Shown here: positions 1 through 8,501 of the stretch, piece after piece
How positions within the stretch are numbered: the first letter of the stretch is position 1
How the letters are laid out: every line of letters starts with the position of its first letter
Source: JBHOQX01 sp042408595
GTDB lineage: Bacteria > Chloroflexota > Chloroflexia > Chloroflexales > Roseiflexaceae
Length of the DNA: 64,000 nucleotides
Direction: 5' to 3'
NCBI GenBank assembly: GCA_042408595.1
Contig: JBHOQX010000085.1
Location: 12,248-76,247 of the forward strand
Position numbers and translations under genes: made by a program
Notes under the pieces: model-generated
What the model was told of the DNA's origin: nothing
The model's input: the letters and a program-made list of their open reading frames with translations, nothing else
Databases searched by the model: none

Positions 1-1647
1 AGCGTCGTCCGCACGTATGTCGATTGGCTGTTGGACCTGCCGTGGGTGGCCCACACCGAGGACACCGCCAGCCTGGCCGCGGCGGCGGCGATCTTGCAGC
101 AGAACCACTATGGCCTGCCGAAGGTCAAAGAGCGCATTCTGGAGTTTCTGGCGGCGCGGCAGCTCGCCGGCTCGCGGCTCAAGGCGCCGATCCTGTGCTT
201 CGTCGGGCCGCCGGGTGTCGGTAAGACCAGCCTGGGGCGCTCGATCGCCGAGGCGCTGGGACGGCACTTCGTGCGCATCTCGCTCGGCGGCGTCCACGAC
301 GAGGCCGAGATTCGCGGCCATCGCCGGACGTACATCGGCGCCATGCCGGGCCGGATCGCCAAGGCCATGAAGGACGCCAAAACTGTCAACCCAGTGTTCA
401 TGCTGGACGAGATCGACAAGCTCGGGTCGGATTTTCGCGGCGACCCGGCGGCGGCGCTGCTGGAAGTGCTCGACCCGGAGCAGAATCACGCCTTTGTCGA
501 TCATTACCTCGACGTGCCGTTCGACCTGTCACGGGTGATGTTCATCACCACCGCGAACCTGCTCGCCCCGGTGCCGCCAGCGCTGCTCGACCGGATGGAG
601 GTCATCCACCTGCCGGGCTATACCGAGGAGGAGAAGCTCGAGATCGCCCGGCGCTTTCTCGTGCCCCGCCAGCTTGAGGCGAACGGACTCGCCCCCCCTG
701 GGGGCGAAGGCGGAGGGCAGGAGAGTGAAAGACAAGTGGACGGGAACGTCGACTCAAGCCAGGGCCTGCTGTCTTCTGGCCCCCCTGTTCCCATGGCTGG
801 TGTCACCGTTCGTCGTCCGTTGTCGGTCAGGTTCAGTGATGCCGCCCTGCGCGCCCTGATCCGTGGCTACACCTACGAGGCTGGCGTGCGCAACCTGGAG
901 CGCGAGATCGGGGCGATCTGCCGCAAGGTGGCGCGGCGCGTCGCCGAGGGCCGCGCCGCGCCGCGCATCATTCAGCCGGGCATGCTGGCCGCGTATCTCG
1001 GCGCGCCGCGCTACATCCACACCCGGATCGAGGAACAGGACGCTGTCGGCGTGGCGACCGGGATGAGCTGGACAGCGCGCGGCGGCGATATCATGGCGGT
1101 CGAGGCCTCGGTCATGCCGGGCAAGGGGCGGCTGACGCTCACCGGGCAACTCGGCGAGGTGATGCGCGAGTCGGCGCAGGCGGCGCTCACCTATGCCCGG
1201 GCGAACGGGCCCCGCCTGAAGATCAAGGCCAGGCGCTTCGAAGGCTCGGACATCCACATCCACGTGCCGGAGGGTGCGGTTCCAAAGGATGGCCCGTCGG
1301 CGGGGGTGACGCTCGCCATCGCGCTGATCTCGGCGCTGAGCGGGCGGCCCGTGCGGCGCGACGTGGCGCTGACCGGCGAGATCACGCTGCGCGGGCGGGT
1401 GTTGCCGGTCGGTGGTATCAAGGAGAAGGTGCTTGGGGCGCACCGTGCCGGCATTCGCACCGTGGTGCTGCCGGCCCGCAACCAGCGCGACGTGGATGAA
1501 ATACCGGCGCATGTTCGCCGCCAGTTGCGCTTCGTCTATGTCGAGCGGATGGAGCAGGCGATCGCGGAGGCGTTCGCCGAGAATCCGTTCGAGGGGGGCG
1601 GCCAGACGATCCGAGATAGAGAGTCAGGGAACGAACGTGCAGGATAG
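1..1647 (+). CDS. lon: ATP-dependent protease Lon (3' part; 5' end outside window)
   Basis: The reading frame is open from base 1 and begins inside the linker before the AAA+ module (RTYVDWLLDLPW), so the substrate-binding N-terminal domain lies upstream of the window. Visible in order are Walker A GPPGVGKTS (about 205-231), Walker B FMLDEID (about 397-417), the arginine-finger region, and the C-terminal protease domain. The catalytic Ser sits in PKDGPSAG (Ser codon 1297-1299) and the catalytic Lys in GGIKEKVLGAHRAG (1420-1422). Lon is a cytosolic homo-hexameric protease for misfolded and regulatory proteins. An insertion of roughly 45 residues (about 690-828) separates the AAA+ small domain from the usual SDEALR-like helix and looks derived from intergenic repeat DNA. 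Identity is certain; only the 5' end is missing. Confidence 0.97.
   Translation, partial: SVVRTYVDWLLDLPWVAHTEDTASLAAAAAILQQNHYGLPKVKERILEFLAARQLAGSRLKAPILCFVGPPGVGKTSLGRSIAEALGRHFVRISLGGVHDEAEIRGHRRTYIGAMPGRIAKAMKDAKTVNPVFMLDEIDKLGSDFRGDPAAALLEVLDPEQNHAFVDHYLDVPFDLSRVMFITTANLLAPVPPALLDRMEVIHLPGYTEEEKLEIARRFLVPRQLEANGLAPPGGEGGGQESERQVDGNVDSSQGLLSSGPPVPMAGVTVRRPLSVRFSDAALRALIRGYTYEAGVRNLEREIGAICRKVARRVAEGRAAPRIIQPGMLAAYLGAPRYIHTRIEEQDAVGVATGMSWTARGGDIMAVEASVMPGKGRLTLTGQLGEVMRESAQAALTYARANGPRLKIKARRFEGSDIHIHVPEGAVPKDGPSAGVTLAIALISALSGRPVRRDVALTGEITLRGRVLPVGGIKEKVLGAHRAGIRTVVLPARNQRDVDEIPAHVRRQLRFVYVERMEQAIAEAFAENPFEGGGQTIRDRESGNERAG
690..828 (+). other. Low-complexity in-frame insertion within lon
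   Basis: Between EANGL and RFSDAALR the protein carries a Gly/Ser/Pro-rich stretch (GGEGGGQESE, then SSQGLLSSGPPVP) that ordinary Lon proteins lack. Its 3' part contains GTTCGTCGTCCGTTGTCGG, which resembles the GTCGTCC-type repeats found in spacers of this window. The boundaries are approximate, judged against the general Lon fold. Confidence 0.55.
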
Positions 1648-1796
1648 CGAACGAAGGCGTCCGTAACGACGCGCGGTTCTCGCTGCCCGCTATCGCTGAG
1701 TTTCCCTTTTCGACCGTTCCTCAGAAGCCGTGCGCAACGGAGATGTCTGGCGGGCGCGCCGGCCAAGATTCGTAAGTGCCGCCGCGTGGTCGGCGC

Positions 1797-1856
1797 CGCC
1801 TGGGAGCCGGCGGCCCCAACGCCCCCCAGGAGCGTTTCAGGCCGCTCCTCCGGACG
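1797..1856. repeat. Partial GC-rich intergenic repeat (degenerate copy)
   Basis: The spacer between the convergent lon and SH3-protein genes has CGGCGGCCCCAACGCCCCCC followed by GGAGCG-N8-CGCTCC. This resembles the right half of the repeat near 54150-54215 (GCGGCCCCCAACACCCCCGC). The small inverted repeat may also end transcription from one or both sides. Membership of the family is by eye only. Confidence 0.35.
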
Positions 1857-1858
1857 AC

Positions 1859-2491
1859 TTACGGCACAGGCTGGACATAATCCCGCGCTACATACCCTTC
1901 GGTCCCATCCGGGTCGCGCACGTGCTTCCAGACACGATCCGCGGCGCTCACGTCCTCGCCGATCACTGTCAAAACCGTCCCGTCCGGGAGCGTCTTGAGC
2001 GGAGTGCTGGAGGTATTGGGACTCGGGCGGAGGAAGAGGCCCTCATCCCCGGTGTTGACGACTCGGAAGCGCGCACCGGCGGTGAACGTCGGCGCGCTGG
2101 TTGGGCGGGGCGGGCCGGCGGTGACGGACGGCAGCGGCGTGCCCAGCGCGGTGCGGCCGATGCCGGCGGCGGGCGTCGTCGCGCTGCCTGGCGTGGCGAG
2201 CGGGCGCGCCGGCCGCACCAGGATGAAGGCGAGCACCGCGAGCACGACCACCCCGGCGACCAGCGCGGCGATCTTCCAGCCGCCGCCCTGCAGCCAGAGC
2301 ACGAAATCGTTGCCGGGCGAAGCTCGGGGGCGCGCCCGCATCGATGCGCCCGACTGCGCGCGGTGGCTGCGCCAGTCCTGCCGGATCGGCTCGCCGGCCC
2401 GGTAGTCGCCGGCCGCGCGAGTGGTGGGCGCCTGGCCTGCGCGGGGCGAGTAGGTCGCCCGGTCGTCATCGTCGTCGTCAGGGTACGACAT
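1859..2491 (-). CDS. Single-pass membrane protein with C-terminal SH3b-like domain
   Basis: The 210-residue protein starts with an Asp run (DDDDDD) and a basic, disordered cytoplasmic region of about 70 residues. One transmembrane helix follows (about 73-91, IAALVAGVVVLAVLAFILV), then a Pro/Thr/Ala linker, then a bacterial SH3-like domain (about 138-208: RVVNTGDEGLFLRPSPN, WKHVRDPDGTEGYVARDYV). Such domains usually bind cell-wall or peptide ligands outside the membrane, so a type II topology with external SH3b is inferred. AAGGAG six bases before ATG 2491 supports the start. The gene lies downstream of htpG on the same strand with a 182-bp gap and is probably transcribed separately. No specific function can be assigned. 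Confidence 0.8.
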   Translation of the reverse strand: MSYPDDDDDDRATYSPRAGQAPTTRAAGDYRAGEPIRQDWRSHRAQSGASMRARPRASPGNDFVLWLQGGGWKIAALVAGVVVLAVLAFILVRPARPLATPGSATTPAAGIGRTALGTPLPSVTAGPPRPTSAPTFTAGARFRVVNTGDEGLFLRPSPNTSSTPLKTLPDGTVLTVIGEDVSAADRVWKHVRDPDGTEGYVARDYVQPVP

Positions 2492-2673
2492 CGCCGACTC
2501 CTTTCGGCCTCACGTTGCGCGCCGTATAGCGGCAAACCCATGATAGCACAAGTGAGCGAAAGGGGCAATCGGCAGGGGTCAGCGTTCTGAGTATTGGCTC
2601 CTGGCGGCTGGCCGGCTCGCGATTGCAGATTGTCCGATCGCTCGATAGCGGGACGTCTGCCCGTCTGACCGCC

Positions 2674-4554
2674 TCAATTGCCGCCTCGCTCTTGCCCCTG
2701 CGCCGCGCTTCGCGCCGCGGCCTCCATCAGCGCCTCGATCCGTGCGACCATGCCGGCCGGGTTGGGGTGCAGCCCTTCGAGCAGCAGCGCGCTATCGTAC
2801 AGTTGCTCGATCAGCGGCTGGATCAGCGGATCGGCTGGGCGCTCGTCCACCAGCCGCGCCAGGTCGGCGATCAGCGGGTGGCTGCGGTTGAGCTCCAGGG
2901 TGCGCGGTCGCGGGGTGAAGCCGCGCTCGAGGACGCGCTGCACCCGCTCCATATCGCGCAGCGGCGCGCTGTCCTGCGAGACGAGCCGGGCCGGGCTGCT
3001 GCGCAGCAGGTTCGAGGCTCGCACGCCGGCGATCCGCTCGCCGAGCAGCTCCTTGCAGCGCGCCGCCAGCCGGCCGAACGCCTCATCCGTCACCAGCGGC
3101 TCTGGCGCGCTCGCTTCGCCGGGGAGTTGCAGGTTCGGGTTATCCACGTTGCGCAGTTTGCGGCCGTCGTACTCGCGCAGCGAACTCAGCATGAAGCCGT
3201 CCACCACATCCACCAGCAGCAGCGCCTCGATCCCGCGCTCGGCCAGCGCCTCCAGGTGCGGGCTCTGCCGCGCGCTCTGGAGGTCGTTGGCGAGCACGTA
3301 GTAAATCTCGTTCTGCCCCTCGACCATGCGCCCGACGTAGTCGGCGAGCGAGACGAGCGCGTCGGGGTCTTTGGTGGTGTGGAAGCGCAGCAGCGGCAAC
3401 AGCTCGTCGCGCGCGCCCGGCTCGATCGCGATCCCCTCTTTCAAAAAGATGCCGAACTCGTTCCAGAAGGTCTTGTATTTCTCCGGGTCTTTCTCGGCCA
3501 GCTCGGCCAGGTCCTTCGTCAGCCGCCCGGTGAGGGTTTTTTTGATACGGTTCAGGATCGGGCTGGTCTGCACCGTCTCGCGGGCGACGTTCAGCGGCAG
3601 GTCTTCGCTGTCCACCACCCCTTCGATGAACCGGTAGTAGGGCGGCAGCAGGTCCTTCGCCTCTTCCTGAATCAGGATTTTGCGCGAATAGAGCCGGATT
3701 TTGCCCTCGACGCGCCGCTCGATCACGCCGCGCTCGCGGTGCGACGGCACGAACAGAATGGCGTGGAGGTCGATCGGCGCCTCGGTCGAGAGGTGGGTGT
3801 GCAGCAGCGGGTCGCTGTAATCGAGCGTCAACTGGCGGTAGAACTCGTTGTACTTCTCGGCCTCGATCTCGCGCGGCTTCTCGCGCCAGATCGCCGTGCT
3901 ACGGTTCACCTGCTCGTCGCCGAGGTAGATCGGGAAGGCGACATACTCGGAGTGGCGCTTGATCACCTGCCGCACCCGCCAGGGCTGCGCGAACTCCTTC
4001 GCGTCCTCCTTCAGCTTGAGGATGACGGTCGTGCCGCGTTCGGCGCGCTCCGCCGGGCCGACCTCGAACGTCTCGCCACCCGTCGAGCGCCACATCGCCG
4101 CCTCGGCGTCCGGGCGGTACGAGCGCGAGATCACGGTCACCTCATCGGCGACGACGAAGGCCGAGTAGAAGCCGACGCCGAACTGGCCGATGATCCCGCT
4201 GCGCTGCGCTTCCTCCAGCTGCGCCATCACCTCGCGCGCGCCGGAGTGGGCGATCGTGCCCAGGTTCTCGATCAGTTCTTCGCGCGTCATACCGATGCCG
4301 GTGTCGGAGACAGTGATCGTCCCGGCGTTCTCATCGGTGGTGATCCGGATGGCAAGCTCGGCCTCCGGGTCGAGCACCTGCTGGTTGGTGAGCATCTCGA
4401 ACTGCACCCGGTAGAGCGCGTCGGAGGCGTTCGAGATCAGCTCGCGCAGGAAGATCTCGCGATCCGAGTACAGCGAGTGCGCCAGAATATTGAGCAGTTG
4501 TCTGACTTCGGCGCGGAAGGAGACCGGGGTGGGGTGTGCGGTTTCAGCCGTCAT
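2674..4554 (-). CDS. htpG: Molecular chaperone HtpG (Hsp90)
   Basis: The 626-residue protein has the usual HtpG length. N-terminal GHKL ATPase motifs are ELISNASDAL, DTGIGMTREEL and GQFGVGFYSAFVV, with the helical-lid region between them. The middle domain holds the conserved catalytic-loop Arg region (EDLPLNVARETVQ), and the C-terminal dimerisation domain runs to the end (SPARLV and following). It is a cytosolic ATP-dependent chaperone for late folding of client proteins. ATG 4554 is chosen because GAGGAG lies six bases upstream. An ATG two codons earlier overlaps that site, and the longer open frame to 4647 adds residues untypical of the family. No CIRCE-type heat-shock operator was found in the 255-bp upstream spacer. 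Confidence 0.97.
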   Translation of the reverse strand: MTAETAHPTPVSFRAEVRQLLNILAHSLYSDREIFLRELISNASDALYRVQFEMLTNQQVLDPEAELAIRITTDENAGTITVSDTGIGMTREELIENLGTIAHSGAREVMAQLEEAQRSGIIGQFGVGFYSAFVVADEVTVISRSYRPDAEAAMWRSTGGETFEVGPAERAERGTTVILKLKEDAKEFAQPWRVRQVIKRHSEYVAFPIYLGDEQVNRSTAIWREKPREIEAEKYNEFYRQLTLDYSDPLLHTHLSTEAPIDLHAILFVPSHRERGVIERRVEGKIRLYSRKILIQEEAKDLLPPYYRFIEGVVDSEDLPLNVARETVQTSPILNRIKKTLTGRLTKDLAELAEKDPEKYKTFWNEFGIFLKEGIAIEPGARDELLPLLRFHTTKDPDALVSLADYVGRMVEGQNEIYYVLANDLQSARQSPHLEALAERGIEALLLVDVVDGFMLSSLREYDGRKLRNVDNPNLQLPGEASAPEPLVTDEAFGRLAARCKELLGERIAGVRASNLLRSSPARLVSQDSAPLRDMERVQRVLERGFTPRPRTLELNRSHPLIADLARLVDERPADPLIQPLIEQLYDSALLLEGLHPNPAGMVARIEALMEAAARSAAQGQERGGN

Positions 4555-4809
4555 AGGCATCTCCTCGTTGGTGCGAGCACGATGCGCGCCCGCTTCCATC
4601 GCCCACGCCGCAAGGGCAGGGCTGACAGGGGGCGCGCCAACGATCACATCACGTGCCAGCCTCTATCTTAGCGCACGGAGCGCGGCGCCGGCAAGAGGGG
4701 CGACGTTAGAGAAGCGTAGGAGCCGCGGACGGCCCCGGCGCACACCGCGATAAACACCGGCGCCCCCCGGCCGGCCGGCCAGGGAGCGCCCGGGCAGCGC
4801 AGATGCGCG

Positions 4810-7800
4810 CTACGATGCGAACGTGATCCGCCCTTCGCCGCCTGGCCGGTAGCGCGGATCGCTCGCCGGGATGGTCGGTAGCGCTGGCGACCCGCCGGCC
4901 GGGAAGCTCAGCAGGTAGGCAACCCAGGCCGACTCGTAGGTGACAACGGTGCCCTGATCGTCGAAGATCTGCGTCTTGTTCGGATTGTCGCGCAGCCAGG
5001 GATAGTTATCCCCGCCGCCAGCCGTGAAGGAGTTGGTGATCAGCGCCACGTTCGGCGCGCCGGGCACGACCGCACCATCGGCCACAATCGGCCGGCCATC
5101 GTCCAGGGTGATGCTCCGCACCCGGTCGCCCGGCGTCGTCACCGTGCCGTCGGTCTGGATGATCTGCGCCGGGCGCGTCGTGTCGATCACCACACGGAAG
5201 CCGCCGATCTGCAGGAACTGCCCGCCCTGCCCCGGCAGGCTGGCCGCCGAACGCTCCATGATGCTCTTCAAATCCGCCGGCGTTACCTGTTGTACGACGC
5301 TCATCAGGTTGAAGAACGCCAGCACGTTCCGGGTGTCGAGGCGCGAGATCGTCCCCGGCACGACGCCAGTTGTCGGCAGGACATCGCCGGCGTTCTGGCG
5401 GATGCCGCCGCCGTTCTGCACCGCGATCACCGGGTTGCCCGGCCCGCGCGGCGGCAGTCCGTTCGCCGCGGCATAGCGATCGTACGCGGCGAGATACGCA
5501 TCGGCGATCGAGTTGCCGGCGTTCGTTTCGCGGCTGCGCGACCCGGCGCGCGAGACGTCCAGCAGCACCTCGGTGCGGATGATCGGCTGGGCCAGCGCCG
5601 CGAGGCAGGCCTGCACCGGCGCGATCACGCTCGATTGGATGCCTGGGTCGGGCGCGACGGCATCGGCCAGGCCGAGCTGCGCGGCGGTCGCGCTGGTCGG
5701 GATGACCCGGCGCGGGTAGCTTGTCGCGGCGTCGATGCGCACCACCTCGCCGTTGGCGTCGAAGGTCGCGTCGATTCGGCCAAGATACTTGTAGTTCCCG
5801 GCGGTCGTCACGATGTAGACCGTCCGGCCGTCGGCGTCGGTCTCCGTTAGCGGGTAGGTTCCCTCGATCGGGGCCTGCTCGCCGGGCAGCAGCCCGATCT
5901 CGTTTGGAATGGCCGGATTGACCAGCAGCTCATCGCCGCCGCCCGCCACCGCGATATCCACCCCGCGCAGCAGCTTGACCAGGGCGCGGTCGTTATCGAC
6001 ATCCTGCAAATGGCTGACAAACAGAATCTTACGGAGGCCGTGCTGCTCGCGCAGCCGGTCGATCTCCTGCTGCACGACGGCGGCGGTCGCGGGAGTGTCG
6101 GGTGTCACGGTGACCCGGCCCGGCGAGGAGATCGTCGGCAGGAGCGGCGTGGTCGCGCCGACCACGCCGAAGCGCTGGCCGGTCACCCGGTCGGTCACGA
6201 TCGCGGAGCGCGCGACCACCCGCCCATCCAGGCTGGCGCCGACGAGCAGCCCGTCAGCGTCGAGCAGGTCGGCCCAGGTCGGCTCGCCGCTGAAGTTCAG
6301 GTTCGCGCTGAGGAACGGCTGCACCAGCACACCGTTCACGGCGAAGCTGCGGACGAAACGTTCGAGGAAGCCGGGGCCGAAGTCGAACTCGTGGTTGCCG
6401 AAGATATGCGCGTCGTAGGGGATCTGGCGCTGCGCCACCGCATCGTAGATCGGCGTGCCGGGCGGGTTCGGCGGCAAGCTGCACGAGAGCGCCGCGCTGG
6501 CGAGGACGCTGTCGCCGGCGTAGACGTTCACCACGGCGTTGCCGCTGGCTCGCGCCGCGCGAATCTGCTGGTCGGTCAGCGTCTTGAAGGCCGCCACCCC
6601 CGCCACATCAAGCGTTACCGGGCCGCCGGGGGTGCGGACGGCGTTCTGCAGCGGCAGAAGCGAGGACTCGCCGTCGTTGTTGTGCAGCAGCGTGAGCGTC
6701 CCGGCGCCGTTCGGGTCGATCGGGCCATAGATCGTCACCGTGCCGCTGATCTCGTTCGAGACGATCACCAGCGGGCCGGGGCGATTCGGGCCGGCCGGGA
6801 CGAACGTCACCCCTTCCGGCCCCAGGTCGCCGGCCGGCGCCGCGCCGCTGAAGTCGCGGTTGGTGGTGTACTGGACGAACTGCGGCGCGCGCGGGTTGGT
6901 GATGTCGTAGATCATCAGCCCGCCGATCCGCTCAAGCGCAACAAAGGCGTACAGCCGATCGCCCATCGGGCCGATCGCCAGCCCCTCCGGCTCCGGCCCT
7001 TTGTTGTCGCTCCGGTTGTCGAACGTGTTCGACTCGTGGTCGGCGTTGAAGTTGGCCGGCAGCAGCGCCGCGGTGATCCGCTCGAGCTGGTCGCCGCTGT
7101 CCCACAGCAACCGGCCGTCGCCGCTCCAGACGGAGAACGACCGCCCACCGAAGGCGTCGATCTCGCGGAACAGACCGGTGACCGGGTCTTTGCCGGTGGC
7201 GGTGGTGACGGTCAGGCGGCCCAGGTTCTCGGGTTTCTTCAGGTCAGCGGCGTTCGGGAACACCGCCGGGTCCAGCCGGTAGCCGCTGCTGCCGACGCGG
7301 ACCTCCTCCGAGAAGCCGGGGTAGTCGCGCGCGTCGCCCTCGTTGGCGCTCACCACAAAGCTTTCGCGCCCCAGGCGAAACGAGGCGAGCGCGTCCGGCT
7401 GGTACATCCCCCGCACCGGCCAGGTCGCGATGTTGATCCGGCCGTCGCGGTCGCTTGCGTCGAGCCCGCTCCCCGGGGCCGCGTGGTCCTTCGTGCCAAG
7501 CGCGAGAATGCGGTCGACCCGCCGGGCGCGCAGGTCGATCACCGCCAGCGCGTTGTTCTCCTGCAGCGAGACATAGGCGGTCTCGCTGCCGGGCGTGATG
7601 CTGATATACTCTGGCTCGAGGTCCTGCGCCACGCTCGCGCCCGGGCCGAAGATGCGAACCCCCGGCGGAAGCTCAGCAGCGCGCGGGCCGCCAGCGTTGA
7701 ACGCCCGAAAGTCGATCGTGGCGACATCCGCCTGCGTTAGGCGCAGCGGGTTGCCGCGCATGTCGATCACGCTGATCGTCCCCTCCGGATCGACCGAGTC

Positions 7801-8313
7801 GGGCCGGCCGTAGCTGTTCGGCTCGCCCTCGTTCGCGACGACCAGGTAGCGCCCATCGAGCGAGTAGGTGAGCATGTCCGGCAGCGCGCCGACCGTCACC
7901 TGGTTGAGGTACTGGCCGTCCCGGCTGAAGAAGATCACCTTGCCGGGGTCGGTCTTGGGGGCGGCTTCCATCGCGACGGCGACCGCCTTCGGGCGCACCG
8001 CCACGCTATTTGGTCCGGCGCCGTAGGGCGAGAGATCGATCCGCCGGAGGAGCGTCGGCGCGGACGGGTCGCGCACATCGACGATATCGAGGGTGTTGCT
8101 GGCCGAGTTGGTCACGTAGAGCCGGTCGTCGCTCCAGGCGGCGATCTCGGCGGAGGCCGGGCCCAGGCCGGTGCGGTAGGTTCCAACGGGTGCGAAGGCG
8201 ACCGACGAGAGCGTGCTGCTGGCGGCCTGTCGCGCCGCGTGCGTCGGGCCGGAGATCAGGCCGGCCAGGGCGAGGCTGAGCAAGGCGGCAAGACTCGCGA
8301 GTCGGCGATACAT
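4810..8313 (-). CDS. Secreted choice-of-anchor I beta-propeller fused to 5'-nucleotidase-like phosphoesterase
   Basis: The 1167-residue protein has a signal peptide (MYRRLASLAALLSLALAGL, cleavage near THAA). The first half (about 50-540) is a beta-propeller of the choice-of-anchor I type, with repeated blades such as DRLYVTNSASNTLDIVDV and ending LVIVSNEISGTVTIYG. The second half (about 550-1140) is a metallophosphoesterase/5'-nucleotidase: LLHNNDGESSLL, AGDSVLAS, GNHEFDFG, then the substrate domain (AVQNGGGIRQNAGD, TNSFTAGGGDNYPWL). Compared with classical 5'-nucleotidases, the first metal motif is NDGES rather than NDxHS, and the GGHxH motif is replaced by GGGDE. AAAGGA before ATG 8313 fixes the start. 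It probably acts outside the cell on nucleotides or phosphate esters; the substrate is unknown. No membrane or sorting anchor is obvious at the C-terminus. Confidence 0.85.
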   Translation of the reverse strand: MYRRLASLAALLSLALAGLISGPTHAARQAASSTLSSVAFAPVGTYRTGLGPASAEIAAWSDDRLYVTNSASNTLDIVDVRDPSAPTLLRRIDLSPYGAGPNSVAVRPKAVAVAMEAAPKTDPGKVIFFSRDGQYLNQVTVGALPDMLTYSLDGRYLVVANEGEPNSYGRPDSVDPEGTISVIDMRGNPLRLTQADVATIDFRAFNAGGPRAAELPPGVRIFGPGASVAQDLEPEYISITPGSETAYVSLQENNALAVIDLRARRVDRILALGTKDHAAPGSGLDASDRDGRINIATWPVRGMYQPDALASFRLGRESFVVSANEGDARDYPGFSEEVRVGSSGYRLDPAVFPNAADLKKPENLGRLTVTTATGKDPVTGLFREIDAFGGRSFSVWSGDGRLLWDSGDQLERITAALLPANFNADHESNTFDNRSDNKGPEPEGLAIGPMGDRLYAFVALERIGGLMIYDITNPRAPQFVQYTTNRDFSGAAPAGDLGPEGVTFVPAGPNRPGPLVIVSNEISGTVTIYGPIDPNGAGTLTLLHNNDGESSLLPLQNAVRTPGGPVTLDVAGVAAFKTLTDQQIRAARASGNAVVNVYAGDSVLASAALSCSLPPNPPGTPIYDAVAQRQIPYDAHIFGNHEFDFGPGFLERFVRSFAVNGVLVQPFLSANLNFSGEPTWADLLDADGLLVGASLDGRVVARSAIVTDRVTGQRFGVVGATTPLLPTISSPGRVTVTPDTPATAAVVQQEIDRLREQHGLRKILFVSHLQDVDNDRALVKLLRGVDIAVAGGGDELLVNPAIPNEIGLLPGEQAPIEGTYPLTETDADGRTVYIVTTAGNYKYLGRIDATFDANGEVVRIDAATSYPRRVIPTSATAAQLGLADAVAPDPGIQSSVIAPVQACLAALAQPIIRTEVLLDVSRAGSRSRETNAGNSIADAYLAAYDRYAAANGLPPRGPGNPVIAVQNGGGIRQNAGDVLPTTGVVPGTISRLDTRNVLAFFNLMSVVQQVTPADLKSIMERSAASLPGQGGQFLQIGGFRVVIDTTRPAQIIQTDGTVTTPGDRVRSITLDDGRPIVADGAVVPGAPNVALITNSFTAGGGDNYPWLRDNPNKTQIFDDQGTVVTYESAWVAYLLSFPAGGSPALPTIPASDPRYRPGGEGRITFAS

Positions 8314-8430
8314 TGAGCATCCTTTCCACTGCGACACGCCACACCACGCCGCGCGGCAGCGCGGCCGGGGGCAGGAACAAGTGCGGGGCAGGGAGAATGT
8401 AGCGCGCCGGTGTTAACCCGGTGTTATGCA

Positions 8431-8452
8431 CAGATGACAAAAGCTTCATCTG
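8431..8452 (-). terminator. Hairpin downstream of rarA
   Basis: CAGATGA and TCATCTG form a perfect 7-bp inverted repeat with an 8-nt loop, 50 bp past the rarA stop codon. There is no clear U-tract, so this is a weak terminator call. Confidence 0.4.
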
Positions 8453-8501
8453 CGCGTGAACGGGCGGCCGCGGCGCGCCGGCGCGCAGCCGGCCGGTCTG
8501 G

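Noticed and set aside
2623..4671. 682-codon plus-strand open frame opposite htpG
   Set aside because: It is the mirror of a conserved gene in GC-rich DNA, with a composition dominated by Arg, Leu, Gln and Val and no recognisable domain.
6010..7740. Long plus-strand open frame opposite the propeller/phosphoesterase gene
   Set aside because: Antisense shadow; similar shadows lie opposite most long genes here (8538-10124, 18529-21006, 49006-51432).
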